Below are positions 8,119 to 17,086 of a DNA stretch of 27,423 nucleotides, piece by piece. The translations under genes were made by a program, and so were the position numbers. This stretch comes from Cyrtobacter comes (GTDB taxonomy: Bacteria; Pseudomonadota; Alphaproteobacteria; Rickettsiales; Midichloriaceae), in assembly GCF_034470605.1 (NCBI RefSeq), contig NZ_JARGYT010000007.1:1-27423 (forward strand). Direction: 5' to 3'. The notes beneath the pieces were generated by a model that saw only the letters and a list, made by a program, of their open reading frames with translations, had not been told where the DNA came from and made no database searches. Positions within the stretch are counted from its first letter, which is position 1. The number at the start of each line of letters is the position of its first letter.

Positions 8119-9381
8119 TTAGCAATATCGCACAATACATCTTGTATTGGCCTTTGTATTCGTAAAATTAGTAACTATAGGTAATAAGAGGCTATATAGT
8201 GGTTCATCATTATATAATAATACAGGTGTTGAGAACGCAGCAAGGCCCCTAAACATCTCTTTTTTCTCTTTATTATCTATTATATGGTTGTTTTTGATTT
8301 TGCCCCATACTTCAGGTGTTAGAGGTGATATTTTTAGGTTATTGATATCGCCTTCAAAAGATATCTCAAATCTTTTGTCCCAACAAACTGTATGATTCAA
8401 TATTGTTATTGATTGCTCTATCTTATTAGGCTCTCTTATTATTAGTATCTCATCTTGATCACTACAGCATATAGTACCAGCAATGGTCCTCTTAAAGGGG
8501 GCGCAATCTTTTATAGCGGATAATATATTTTCAAGGTTTGTTAACCTAGGCTTATACTCAAAACTAGAGATTATGCCAAATACTTTAGCAAGTAGTCTTA
8601 ATTGTAACTCCTCGTGCAGAATTAAGAATGTTGGTTTATTAATTATGATATATCCATATTTTGAGATATTGCATATCTTTTTAAAATACATCTCTGTTTG
8701 TTCTTCTAAAAAATGCCTCGCTCTACTTGCATTCTTAGCAAGTAAACATAATCTAGATATAAGAGTTTTGCTATCTTCAAACTTGCTTATTAAGTTTCTG
8801 AACTTAACTCTTTCAAATACTTCATTCTTATTTGATGGGTCATTAATCCAGGGCCAGTTGTTGGCTATTAAAAAATCCTCTATCTCTACTCTCTCAATAG
8901 TAATTAGTGGCCTTAATATAATAACACCATTCCATATATGCTCCTCATTTATACCGCAAATACCATCTATGCCGCTACCTCTATAAATTCTAAGTAGTAC
9001 CGTTTCTGCCATATCATTTTTATTATGTGCGGTGCATACAAACCCTATCTTATTTTCGATACAATATTGAGTGATTATATTATACCTTTCTATTCTCGCT
9101 CTATGCTGTAGGTTTGATGTGTTTTCACATTTGGAAAATTTTTCAGACTTAAGTATTATAGTTTTAAATCCTTGCCCTTCTAGAAAATTTTTTACAAATA
9201 CCGCCTCTGTAGCAGATTCACTCCTTATGCCATGATCTACCACTATACATAGTGGAAAAAATCCATAAAGCTTCATCCTGAGCGCAAGGGACATGCTATC
9301 TGCGCCACCTGAAACCGCAATTGCAAAATTATTATTTATTTCTTTTAGTTTATTTAAAAATTTTGGATTAAATACTATCAT
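8119..9381 (-). CDS. tilS: tRNA(Ile)-lysidine synthase
   Basis: An essential enzyme that uses ATP and lysine to modify C34 of the CAU-anticodon tRNA-Ile so it reads AUA; codon ATA is common in this AT-rich genome. The PP-loop SGGADS (residues 24-29 from the chosen start), VVDHGIRSES and the FVCTAHNKNDMAETVLLRIYRGSG segment are diagnostic. The N-terminal ATPase domain is followed by the linker and C-terminal domain; 420 aa is normal length. I start at the ATG at 9381. An upstream in-frame start at 9414 would overlap the divergent ubiH start, and the extra residues (MICHVNSIYRR) do not look like family sequence. Confidence 0.92.
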   Translation of the reverse strand: MIVFNPKFLNKLKEINNNFAIAVSGGADSMSLALRMKLYGFFPLCIVVDHGIRSESATEAVFVKNFLEGQGFKTIILKSEKFSKCENTSNLQHRARIERYNIITQYCIENKIGFVCTAHNKNDMAETVLLRIYRGSGIDGICGINEEHIWNGVIILRPLITIERVEIEDFLIANNWPWINDPSNKNEVFERVKFRNLISKFEDSKTLISRLCLLAKNASRARHFLEEQTEMYFKKICNISKYGYIIINKPTFLILHEELQLRLLAKVFGIISSFEYKPRLTNLENILSAIKDCAPFKRTIAGTICCSDQDEILIIREPNKIEQSITILNHTVCWDKRFEISFEGDINNLKISPLTPEVWGKIKNNHIIDNKEKKEMFRGLAAFSTPVLLYNDEPLYSLLLPIVTNFTNTKANTRCIVRYC

Positions 9382-9414
9382 ACGCCGGTAAATACTGTTT
9401 ACGTGACAAATCAA

Positions 9415-10563
9415 ATGAATATAAAAACTTCTGTGATAATTATAGGCTCTGGTTATTCTGCGCTAAGCACGGCCGTGGCCTTAAGTCAAAAGGGGATAGA
9501 TGTTCTTTTGATTAGAAGAAAACATTATCCTAAAAACAGGTTATTTGCAATGAACTTAGAATCTTGCAAGTTTTTTGAGGAAATTGGTGTAACGAGTATA
9601 AAAGAATTTGGCACGCCTATTAATGGTATCATGATTGACCAATATAACTCTTCGGTATCTTTAAATTTTGATCCTGCAGAGGTAAATGAATCATGTTTTG
9701 GATATATGATAAAAGAAGCATATCTTATAGAGGATCTTCTTAAATTGAGTGAAAATATTAAAGAAAAATCTGCTGATATACCGTTCAGATTTAACATAAA
9801 TGAATTTTCTTCAAATCTTATATTTGAAGATGGGGTGGAGATAAAAGGGGAGCTAATAATAGGGGCGGAAGGTAGAAATTCTACCACTAGGGATTACTGT
9901 GGAATAAGGGCAAAAACTCATGATTATAACCAAGTTGCTGCAGTTTTTGATATTGAACATTCGGTAAATCATCATGGGATTGCTATAGAGAGATTTTTTA
10001 GATCTGGTCCATTTGCAATTTTGCCTCAAAAAGGAGGTTTTACTTCCTCTATTGTATGGACAGAACGAAAAGAGGCGTCTTCGTTTTTTAATTCTGGTCA
10101 AACTGAATTAATTTCCTCTATTGTGCAAGAGCGTTGTGGTGATTATTTAGGAAATGTTAAGATAACAAGCGATATTCAATCTTGGATTTTAAGCTCATTA
10201 ATCTCAGAATCGTTTGGTAAGAATAGGGTGGTCTTGGTGGGTGATGCTGCGCACTCAATACATCCAATAGCAGGGCAGGGGTTAAATCTTGGTGTTAAGG
10301 ACATTAAGGCGATAGTTAAGATTTTATCACGGCGGAATGAAGTCGGGATGGATCTAGGGGCGCCTAAAGTACTTAACGAATATAACAAGGTAAGGAAACT
10401 AGATACGCAACTCATGTATTACATGACGAATTTCGTAGATAAAATCTTTAAATATAACAACGATTTATTATCAATTTTAAGGTCTATTGGATTAGAGTCG
10501 CTAAACTTATTTTCTCCAATAAAGAGAAAAATAATCAAATATGCGGCAGGCAGATATAATTAA
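9415..10563 (+). CDS. ubiH: UbiH/UbiF-family FAD-dependent monooxygenase
   Basis: A flavoprotein hydroxylase of ubiquinone biosynthesis, acting on the polyprenylated ring at the membrane. 382 aa from the ATG at 9415 (a GTG at 9403 would add four residues). The FAD-binding motif GSGYSA is at residues 11-16 after a beta strand (VIII). The middle motif reads GAEGRNSTTR, matching the DG motif with Glu for Asp. The second FAD motif is RVVLVGDAAHSIHPIAGQGLNLG. Which ring position it hydroxylates cannot be told from sequence; some alphaproteobacteria use one broad enzyme (UbiL/UbiM type) for several steps. It is divergent from tilS and followed after 3 bp by ppsR, so those two are probably co-transcribed. 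Confidence 0.85.
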   Translation: MNIKTSVIIIGSGYSALSTAVALSQKGIDVLLIRRKHYPKNRLFAMNLESCKFFEEIGVTSIKEFGTPINGIMIDQYNSSVSLNFDPAEVNESCFGYMIKEAYLIEDLLKLSENIKEKSADIPFRFNINEFSSNLIFEDGVEIKGELIIGAEGRNSTTRDYCGIRAKTHDYNQVAAVFDIEHSVNHHGIAIERFFRSGPFAILPQKGGFTSSIVWTERKEASSFFNSGQTELISSIVQERCGDYLGNVKITSDIQSWILSSLISESFGKNRVVLVGDAAHSIHPIAGQGLNLGVKDIKAIVKILSRRNEVGMDLGAPKVLNEYNKVRKLDTQLMYYMTNFVDKIFKYNNDLLSILRSIGLESLNLFSPIKRKIIKYAAGRYN

Positions 10564-10566
10564 TTT

Positions 10567-11376
10567 ATGGAAAAGGTAGTTGATCTATATCTTGTATCAG
10601 ACTCTTCTGGCGAGACTGTAACCGCCGTTGCAAGATCTGTTTGTGTTCGTTTTGAAGGATTAGATGTTAGAGAAAAAATATGGCCATTAGTTAATTCGAA
10701 GAAAAGACTTGACGATTTAATGAGGAGCGCATCAAAAAACAAAAACTCGATTATATTGTATACTGTCTTTAATATAGACCTAGAGCAGCATCTACTGGAT
10801 ATGTGTAAAAATTATAATATAAGATGCATATCGGCAATAGGTCATATTATGGATTTTATTTCTACTATAACTGGAAGTATGCGCATAAGTTCCGGTATTC
10901 CAGGCATACAGCATAAAGCTATATATGAAAAAGCCATAGAAAGTATATCATTTTCTATAAGTCATGATGATGGAAAGCTTGCGCATGAATGTGATAATGC
11001 GGATATAGTATTGTTAGGGGTATCGAGGACTTCTAAATCTCCAACTTCTGCTTATTTAGCGCAAAAAGGTTATAAAGTTGCCAATATACCAATAATACAA
11101 GGAATAACGGTAAATCTTGAAAAGATAACAAATCCGCTGATTGTTGGGTTTACGATATCTCCTTACATACTTATGCATATAAGGTCTTCGCGTGGTGGTA
11201 TGAAATTAGCCTATGCCTCATATTCTGATATACGGACAATTAAATCTGAAATAGTGGACGCAGAGAAGCTCTTTATGGAAAAAGAAATACCAACGGTAGA
11301 TGTTAGCCTTAAAGCTATAGAAGAGATAGCTGCAGAGGTACTAAAGCTGTACTTTAACAAGATACGTAAAAGATGA
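10567..11376 (+). CDS. ppsR: Pyruvate phosphate dikinase regulatory protein
   Basis: A bifunctional DUF299-family enzyme. It inactivates pyruvate phosphate dikinase (or PEP synthase) by ADP-dependent phosphorylation of a Thr and reactivates it by phosphate-dependent removal. 269 aa, the usual size. Family signatures are the N-terminal LYLVSDSSGETVTAVARS, the P-loop-like GVSRTSKSPTS (151-161) and the following LAQKGYKVANIP. In Rickettsiales the partner is expected to be PpdK, which controls PEP/pyruvate flux; no partner gene is in the window. It follows ubiH after 3 bp. Whether the target is PpdK or PpsA is inferred from taxonomy, not from sequence. Confidence 0.9.
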   Translation: MEKVVDLYLVSDSSGETVTAVARSVCVRFEGLDVREKIWPLVNSKKRLDDLMRSASKNKNSIILYTVFNIDLEQHLLDMCKNYNIRCISAIGHIMDFISTITGSMRISSGIPGIQHKAIYEKAIESISFSISHDDGKLAHECDNADIVLLGVSRTSKSPTSAYLAQKGYKVANIPIIQGITVNLEKITNPLIVGFTISPYILMHIRSSRGGMKLAYASYSDIRTIKSEIVDAEKLFMEKEIPTVDVSLKAIEEIAAEVLKLYFNKIRKR

Positions 11377-11656
11377 TTTGTTGCATTATTTGTATTAGGT
11401 AATAATTCTCATTTAAAGTCTAAGGGTTTGGTAAATGTTATACGATTTACCACTATCAATCCGGCATATCTTATCTTTGTTTTTATTGCAGAAACCATGG
11501 CTAAAATGAATGAGGGCACCGCCTAAATAGGCTTAAAAAATCTCTAAAAATGCTAACCATTTAAAAGTTTCTATGCCACTTTCTTTAGCTTGACAGAGCG
11601 CTGTGGATTGGGCTTTGCATAATTATATTTTTGAAAAATCTTAGTTATCAATAAAT
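11377..11656. other. Spacer between convergent ppsR and rnpB
   Basis: 280 bp with no gene seen. A TTGACA occurs at 11590-11595, but the nearest TATAAT-like hexamer is too far away and no + strand gene follows. Confidence 0.4.
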
Positions 11657-12022
11657 CTCTAAGGTAGAGCTATAAGCCGGGTTCTGTATTGGATGGCTAT
11701 TTATCTTGGTGTAGCATTACTGCTTAACACTCATGCACCCTACCCAGTATAAACGCTCAAGGTCACGCGCCTCTCTCGATAAAAAGAGAGGTTATACTAA
11801 TATGGGCTTGCTTAACGGTGGGGTTTACCATGCGGCCTCTGTCACCAGATTCCCGGTGAGCTCTTACCTCACCTTTTCACCCTTACCTCAATTAAGAGGC
11901 GGTATTTTTTCTGTGGCACTTTCCCTGAGATTACTCATCGCTGGGCATTACCCAGCACCGCAACCCTGTAAAGCCCGGACTTTCCTCTGCTAAAAGCAGC
12001 AGCCATCTGCTCTACCTTAGAG
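11657..12022 (-). ncRNA. rnpB: RNase P RNA, bacterial type A
   Basis: The catalytic RNA that trims the 5' leader from pre-tRNAs. On the minus strand the 5' end forms helix P1, CTCTAAGGTAGAGC (12022-12009), pairing perfectly with GCTCTACCTTAGAG at the 3' end (11670-11657). Conserved core elements are in order: GAGGAAAGTCCGGGCT near the 5' side, GGTAAACCCCACC in the middle and CAGAACCCGGCTTATAGC near the 3' side. Length is about 366 nt, usual for the class. A TATTAT/TATACT -10-like element directly precedes it (about 12021-12029); no good -35 was found, and the exact 5' end may lie a few bases inside P1. An ORF on the opposite strand here is a shadow of the RNA. Confidence 0.96.
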
Positions 12023-12440
12023 TATAATACCTACATTATGATGAATGCTTTTGTCTACGATTTTATTTTTAATTTACTATGTAGCTATATAAACCTATCA
12101 GTTATCTTGAATGGTTTAATATTAAGTACAGGTTAAGTATAGAAGTCGCTAATATTTTAGAATTATTTGTTGTTCAGTGGTTATTTGATGGGTCTTAATT
12201 TCCTCATATCAAAGATAGAAACTACAATGTTATTTTTGAATTTTGCGTAGCCTTGAGATCTATTATAGTTATATTAATCAGTATTTTATCAGTTAATAGG
12301 GAGGTCCTGTAAAAGACAATTTTGAATTCCGATAGGTAGCTGTCATATAAACAGCAAAAACAAAAGATGGCCAGCATTTTTACTAATTTAACCATGTAAT
12401 AAGTTATACGGAAGCTATCTATGTTCATAAAAGTAATGGT
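12023..12440. other. Spacer between rnpB and yccA
   Basis: About 420 bp. A 68-codon open frame on the minus strand (12222-12428) has no ribosome-binding site or recognisable family and is not called. No RNA structure was recognised. Confidence 0.4.
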
Positions 12441-12469
12441 GTTTGCTGCTTGACTCTATTGGCTATAAT
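12441..12469 (+). promoter_or_regulatory. Probable sigma70-type promoter of yccA
   Basis: A perfect TATAAT lies at 12464-12469, about 45 bp before the ATG at 12514. A weaker TTTGCT/TTGCTG sits 15-16 bp upstream. The spacing is slightly short, so the -10 is the better-supported half. Confidence 0.45.
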
Positions 12470-12513
12470 GTATAAACTCGCCGCTTAGGGTTATTGTTTT
12501 GTTGGTTTTGTTT

Positions 12514-13227
12514 ATGGATTATACAAAATTTAAGACTTCTGCTGGTGTGATGGCTCAAGGTGATACTGGCCTAAGAAGCTATATGGTATCTGTTTTTAGA
12601 AATATGTCCTCCGCGCTTGCTGTTACAGCCGTGGTTGCTTTACTTGTTTCAAGCTCGGCGGCTTTGATGAGCGCTATATTTGATACAAAGCTTTTGTGGC
12701 TGGTTATCTTTGCCCCCCTCGGAATGTCTATTTATATGGGGGTTAACATTACTTCTATGAGTGTTAGTACTGCTAGGTTTTGTCTCTATATATATTCCGC
12801 ACTTATGGGGTTGTCTCTTTCTTCAGTATTCTTATATTATACTGGTGAAAGCATAGTTAGAGTTTTTGCTATAACTTCCGTTGTTTTTGGTGCTATGAGT
12901 TTATACGGTAGCTCTACAAAGAGAGACCTGAGCTCTATTGCTTCTTTCTTGTATATGGGCGTTTTTGGAGTCATCGTTGCATCGTTGGTCAATTTATTCT
13001 TGCAAAATGGCTCTGTTGAATTTGTAATATCTGTCCTGTGTGTCATTATCTTTACAGTGATGACCGCGTATGATGTGCAAAGATTGAAGGATATGTATGT
13101 GAATTTTGGTGACAGCGGTGAAAGTGATGTTGCGCAAAAAATTGCTGTATATGGGGCTTTGTCTTTATATATGAATTTTATAAACATATTCATTAGTCTT
13201 TTGAGACTGTTTGGTGAAAGAAAGTAA
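12514..13227 (+). CDS. yccA: Bax inhibitor-1/YccA family membrane protein
   Basis: An integral inner-membrane protein of the BI-1 (TMBIM) family; the E. coli relative YccA modulates the FtsH protease. 237 aa from the ATG at 12514; an upstream TTG at 12499 would add five residues but leaves a less typical N-terminus. About seven hydrophobic segments are visible, starting near residue 34 (ALAVTAVVALLV). The family features GLSLSSVFLYYTG and the C-terminal TAYDVQRLKDMY with the conserved Asp, followed by IAVYGALSLYMNFINIFISLLRLFG, are clear. It is monocistronic with its own promoter. The physiological substrate in this organism is unknown. Confidence 0.9.
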   Translation: MDYTKFKTSAGVMAQGDTGLRSYMVSVFRNMSSALAVTAVVALLVSSSAALMSAIFDTKLLWLVIFAPLGMSIYMGVNITSMSVSTARFCLYIYSALMGLSLSSVFLYYTGESIVRVFAITSVVFGAMSLYGSSTKRDLSSIASFLYMGVFGVIVASLVNLFLQNGSVEFVISVLCVIIFTVMTAYDVQRLKDMYVNFGDSGESDVAQKIAVYGALSLYMNFINIFISLLRLFGERK

Positions 13228-13581
13228 TAATTGATATTTTTGTTGGTGGGGGTGGCGGTTAAAAAATAAAGATCGCCCCTTCTGATCGTGTTCTTCATAG
13301 ATAATAATCGGCTAGATACTAAATATTAGGCCTGTCTTTTTTGGTTGTATACTCGCGGTTTTTGAGACAAAGAAATAGGGAATCAACAGAGTTTTTGAAT
13401 GCCTCTCTAGGTGCTGAAATGAGTGGAATATGAAAATATTTATGGTTTTTTATTGGGTGTTGTGATTTTCTTCTCTGAGAGATTGTAATTTATAGACCTT
13501 AGTAAGCTCTGATAAATTGTAGTTTGGGGAAATTATATCCTAAATATTTCTTATAAATAATTGCAGATTAATGGGTCTGCT
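13228..13581. other. Spacer between yccA and erpA
   Basis: About 350 bp. A G-rich/C-rich pair (GGCG...CGCC, near 13251-13278) could form a weak hairpin after yccA but lacks a T-run. No gene is supported. Confidence 0.4.
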
Positions 13582-13610
13582 TTGCCACAATTATACATTT
13601 ATGCTATACT
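13582..13610 (+). promoter_or_regulatory. Promoter of erpA-hemW
   Basis: TTGCCA at 13582-13587, a 17-bp spacer, then TATACT at 13605-13610 preceded by TGC, giving an extended -10. The predicted start point is near 13617, about 25 bp before the ATG at 13642. This position excludes the upstream TTG (13561) as the real erpA start. Confidence 0.7.
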
Positions 13611-13641
13611 GGCGCAGACTTGCTACTTGAAATATCCAATT

Positions 13642-13968
13642 ATGAATTCCTTCAATATTACAGATGGTGCATCTCTTAAGTTGTTAGAGTTACTAAAATC
13701 TGAATCTGAGGGTGCTAGATTTAGAATATCTATTATGGGTGGGGGATGCTCTGGATTCTCCTATAGTTTCTCTTTCGACAAATCCGTTAACGTTAATGAT
13801 CAAATTTTTTCCAACAATGGAGTAGAAGTGATAATAGATGAAATTTCGATGAAATTTTTGCAAGGATCAACATTACTTTATAAAAGCACATTAGGCTCTG
13901 AGGCATTTGAGGTATCTAACCCAAATACTACTGCTAAATGTGGTTGTGGCAATTCATTTGCAGTATGA
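13642..13968 (+). CDS. erpA: A-type Fe-S carrier protein (ErpA/IscA family)
   Basis: A small cytoplasmic protein that carries iron-sulfur clusters from the assembly scaffold to target apoproteins. 108 aa. The three conserved cysteines are present: one in MGGGCSGFSYSFSFD and two in KCGCGNSF near the C-terminus. The NPNTTAKCGCG context is closer to ErpA than to IscA, though the split is not certain. ATG 13642 is chosen over an in-frame TTG at 13561 because a strong promoter lies between them and family N-termini match NITDGASLKLLELLK. Its stop overlaps the hemW start (ATGA at 13965-13968), so translation is coupled to a radical SAM protein that itself needs a 4Fe-4S cluster. Confidence 0.88.
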   Translation: MNSFNITDGASLKLLELLKSESEGARFRISIMGGGCSGFSYSFSFDKSVNVNDQIFSNNGVEVIIDEISMKFLQGSTLLYKSTLGSEAFEVSNPNTTAKCGCGNSFAV

Positions 13969-15063
13969 TATCACTATATATACATTGGCCATTTTGTGAA
14001 TCAAAGTGCCCATACTGCGATTTTAACAGCCATGTTTCACAATCTGAAATCAATACACAATATTGGCTCACAGCATATATAGAGGAATTAAAATCTTATC
14101 ACGATATTTTATCTTGCAATGAGATTGGAACTATATTTTTTGGTGGGGGGAACACCATCTCTTGCGCCAGTTGAGGTAATAGCTGGAATACTACAATATA
14201 TAAAGTCAACATATAAACTAAAATTGGATGCGGAAATAACGTTAGAAGCAAATCCTTCATCGGTAGATATACAAAATTGCGCACTACTAAAGCAGGCCGG
14301 TGTAAATAGAGTATCTATTGGCATACAAAGCTTTGAAGATAATGCTCTGAAATTTCTAGGTCGTGCCCATGATGCCAATGATGCCTTAAATGCCGTTGCC
14401 AGCGTATCAAAGATTTTTGAAAATTATTCTATTGATTTAATATACTCATTACCGTGGCATAGCGCTGAATCATGGCAAAAAGAGCTGTTGCATGCATTAA
14501 AATATGTAAAAAATCATGTCTCGCTTTATCAATTAACTATTGAAAAAGGAACGCAATTTTTTAAGCAATATAAAAATGGTGATTTTATACTACCACAAGA
14601 TGATAAACTTGCTCAGCTTTTTGAACGAACCCGCGAGCTAACTGGGCAATTTGGACTTGAATTATATGAGGTTTCTAATTATGCAAAGCAAGGATTTGAA
14701 TGCATGCATAACCTAGCATATTGGGAGTATAAACAGTACGTTGGCATAGGCCCGGGAGCACATAGCCGCTTCTTAAAAGATGATAATGTTATTGCGGTGA
14801 CAAATTTTTATGACCCATATAAATGGCATACATCTGTGCTACAAAATGAAAAAAAAATGCAAGAAATCACCTTAACGACCGAAGATGTTTTTAATGAGAA
14901 AGTATTGATGGGTCTTAGGACAAAACGTGGCCTAAATATTAATATCTTTAACGCATCACACATACAAAAATTAGGCTTTATAGATATGAACGAAACATCG
15001 GTGACAACAACCAATAAAGGAATACTTTTATTGGATTCTATTATACAATTTATACTTCAGTAA
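13965..15063 (+). pseudogene. hemW: HemW radical SAM protein, frameshifted at a G-tract
   Basis: HemW is a 4Fe-4S radical SAM protein (formerly HemN-like) that binds haem and is implicated as a haem chaperone. The start MISLYIHWPFCESKCPYCDF carries C11, C15 and C18, the radical SAM triad. After NEIGTIFFGGG the frame is lost: the tract at 14145-14150 has six G, so frame one reads GGGNTISCAS then stop. With five G the frame reads GGGTPSLAPVEV, the family motif, and continues unbroken to 15063 (VSIGIQSFEDNALKFLGR, ... GVNR, ... YEVSNYAKQGFECMHNLAYW, ... GIGPGAHSR). The corrected protein would be 365 aa, full length. The rest is well conserved, so this is a very recent mutation, a sequencing error or a slippage site. 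It ends 7 bp inside convergent metK. Confidence 0.85.
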
Positions 15064-16172
15064 ATATTAAAGATATTTTCCCACGTAAATTCCTCTCTAC
15101 CAAAATGCCCAAAAGCAGCTGTTTTTTTATATAATATGGAGCCCCCTAAAAGATCTAGATAATCTATTATTCCTTGTGGTGTTAGATCAAAATTCTTCAA
15201 TATTATATTTATAATTTCTTCCTCGCTAATTTTAGCGGTTCCGAAACATTCAACATATATTGATACAGGGTCTGGTAATCCAATTGAGTATGCAAGCTGT
15301 ATCTCGCATTTTCTTGCTATATCAGCTGCAACAATAGATTTAGCTATATGTCTTGCTATATATGCCCCCGATCTATCTATCTTACTTGGATCTTTACCAG
15401 AAAATGCACCACCTCCATGTCTAGCCATTCCACCATATGTATCTACTATTATTTTTCTACCAGTAAGGCCGCAATCTGCTATTGGCCCACCCTTTATAAA
15501 GGGACCAGAAGGATTAATGAGAATTTTTGTCTTCTCAGTTATAAAATTTTGCGGGATTGTTGTTTTTATTATCTCCTCAATAGCGAATTCTTCTAGCTCC
15601 TTGTTTGAAATATTAGCAGAATGTTGAAGTGCCATTATTATTGTTTCTATAGATATTGGAACCCCATCATCACTATACTTAACTGTTAATTGTGTTTTAC
15701 CATCAGGTTTTAAAAAGCTTACATCCTGTCTTTTTTGTGCATGCAACTGCATCAAGCGATGTGAATATAATATCGGAAAGGGCATTAATTCATCAGTTTC
15801 ATCACATGCGAAACCAAAAACCATCCCCTGATCTCCAGCACCTAATTTCTCTTTATTGATACAACTTTTTATATCTTCAGATTGCTGATTAAGCACTGAA
15901 ATTACAGCGCATGAATCACAATCTATACCAAGCTCTTGATCATTATAGCCTATGCTATTTAATGTATCTCTTGCTATTTTATCAACATCTGCCCACGTAT
16001 CAGTTGTTATTTCTCCTGCAACAACAATAAGGCCAGATTTAACAAGAACTTCACATGCAACTCTAGCATTTCTATCTTTTGATAAAATACTATCGAGAAT
16101 AGCGTCAGATATTTGGTCTGCTATCTTATCTGGGTGACCATTAGAAACAGATTCAGAAGAAAATAATTTCAC
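15057..16172 (-). CDS. metK: S-adenosylmethionine synthase
   Basis: Makes S-adenosylmethionine from ATP and methionine in the cytosol; the product feeds RsmD, radical SAM proteins and other methyltransferases. 371 aa, slightly shorter than E. coli MetK (384). Signatures are GHPDKIADQISDAILD (12-27), GAGDQGMVFGFACDET (111-126) and GGGAFSGKDPSKIDRSGA (253-270), all intact. It starts with GTG at 16170-16172. In many Rickettsia species metK is decayed and SAM is imported; here it looks functional. A tRNA-Leu gene 62 bp upstream on the same strand has a good promoter and may supply the transcript; no SAM riboswitch was recognised in that gap. Confidence 0.96.
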   Translation of the reverse strand: MKLFSSESVSNGHPDKIADQISDAILDSILSKDRNARVACEVLVKSGLIVVAGEITTDTWADVDKIARDTLNSIGYNDQELGIDCDSCAVISVLNQQSEDIKSCINKEKLGAGDQGMVFGFACDETDELMPFPILYSHRLMQLHAQKRQDVSFLKPDGKTQLTVKYSDDGVPISIETIIMALQHSANISNKELEEFAIEEIIKTTIPQNFITEKTKILINPSGPFIKGGPIADCGLTGRKIIVDTYGGMARHGGGAFSGKDPSKIDRSGAYIARHIAKSIVAADIARKCEIQLAYSIGLPDPVSIYVECFGTAKISEEEIINIILKNFDLTPQGIIDYLDLLGGSILYKKTAAFGHFGREEFTWENIFNIY

Positions 16173-16234
16173 TTAACTTTATACCAGTACTTAATTTAAA
16201 TAACACAAGCAAAAGGAATACCAATTCCCCAACG

Positions 16235-16318
16235 TGCCCAAAAGAAGACTCGAACTTCCACAGCCATAAGGCCACTAGCACCTGAAGCTAGCGCGTCTGC
16301 CAATTCCGCCATTTGGGC
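16235..16318 (-). tRNA. tRNA-Leu (anticodon CAG)
   Basis: The minus strand folds as a class II tRNA of 84 nt. The acceptor stem GCCCAAA/TTTGGGC (16318-16312, 16242-16236) is perfect, with discriminator A at 16235. The D-arm contains GGCGGAATTGGCAGACGC. The anticodon stem CTAGC/GCTAG encloses TTCAGGT, giving CAG, which reads CUG. A variable arm (GTGGCCTTATGGCTGT region) and a T-loop GTTCGAGTC follow. The 3' CCA is not encoded and must be added by the CCA-adding enzyme. Confidence 0.95.
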
Positions 16319-16330
16319 TAAAGCCTCGGG

Positions 16331-16359
16331 ATAATAGTTAATATCAAGAACTTTTTCAA
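16331..16359 (-). promoter_or_regulatory. Promoter of tRNA-Leu
   Basis: Read on the minus strand: TTGAAA (16359-16354), a 17-bp spacer, TATTAT (16336-16331), then CCCGAGGCTTTA before the mature tRNA 5' end at 16318. Spacing and position are right for a sigma70-type promoter; it may also serve metK. Confidence 0.65.
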
Positions 16360-16517
16360 TACATTAAATTTAGAATGCCGCCTTATTTATTATAAAAGTG
16401 CAAGATAGGATATGACTTATTAGCTATTTAATCCAAGAGAATTGCTATCTAACTGAAATTAAACAAATAGAACTTAAGCTATCTATCCATTGCAAGAACA
16501 TATAGCCTAAATACCTC

Positions 16518-17081
16518 TTAGGTTAAATGTTCCAACACTGATAGGGCCATATTACCATAAATCTTTTTACTAAGTTGTTGAAAGGTTTCTGGTAGATCTA
16601 ATACCAAATTCTTGCCATGCTCAAGAATTACTATACTACCATTATATAAGTACCCAAGCCCTGATAGCATATGTAGAGTTTTATTTAAAATATTTTGCTC
16701 ATATGGTGGGTCTACATATACAAAATCATATGCAATATTTGTCAATCGAAGGTTTGTTGCATCACCAATATGTAAACTAAAATGCTTCTCATCACACTGT
16801 AAGTGATTTAATATTTTCTTAACTAAATCTATACAGCTCAGTTCCCTATCTATAAATGTTACATGATTAACCCCCCTTGAGAGCCCCTCTATGCCAACAG
16901 CCCCAGTTCCACAACAAAGATCCAGCATTGTTATTTCATCAAACGATTTCCCTCTAGCATTAAGAATGCTAGATATAATATTAAAAGTGGATTCTCTTAG
17001 CTTTGAAGTAGTTGGTCTTGTGGATTTTGGGATTAACCCAGAAATCTTCCTACCTTTAAATTTTCCAGATATTATTCTCAT
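16518..17081 (-). CDS. rsmD: 16S rRNA (guanine966-N2)-methyltransferase
   Basis: Methylates G966 of 16S rRNA in the 30S subunit using S-adenosylmethionine. 187 aa, usual length. The N-terminal MRIISGKFKGRKI and the RPTTSKLRESTFNII segment are typical of RsmD. The SAM-binding motif is LDLCCGTGAVGIEGLSRG (about 54-71) and the catalytic motif is DPPY in VYVDPPYEQN. ATG is at 17079-17081, 5 bp after the dnaE stop, so it is the distal gene of a dnaE-rsmD transcript. One Cys (LCCG) replaces the more usual Phe or Ala in motif I, which should be neutral. Confidence 0.93.
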   Translation of the reverse strand: MRIISGKFKGRKISGLIPKSTRPTTSKLRESTFNIISSILNARGKSFDEITMLDLCCGTGAVGIEGLSRGVNHVTFIDRELSCIDLVKKILNHLQCDEKHFSLHIGDATNLRLTNIAYDFVYVDPPYEQNILNKTLHMLSGLGYLYNGSIVILEHGKNLVLDLPETFQQLSKKIYGNMALSVLEHLT

Positions 17082-17086
17082 TAAAT

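Noticed and set aside
11590..11623. TTGACA followed by a CATAAT, a possible + strand promoter
   Set aside because: The spacer is 22 bp and no + strand gene follows before rnpB on the opposite strand.
11733..11993. 86-aa ORF on the plus strand
   Set aside because: It lies wholly within the antisense of RNase P RNA, whose conserved core and perfect P1 helix explain the sequence.
12222..12428. 68-aa ORF on the minus strand
   Set aside because: No family resemblance, no ribosome-binding site, and typical AT-rich spacer composition; chance open frame is more likely.
13561..13641. N-terminal extension of ErpA from the TTG at 13561
   Set aside because: A well-formed extended -10 promoter lies within this stretch, downstream of the TTG, and the extension has no family similarity.
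16173..16234. SAM riboswitch upstream of metK
   Set aside because: Only 62 bp separate the tRNA 3' end from the GTG start and no SAM-binding fold was recognisable.
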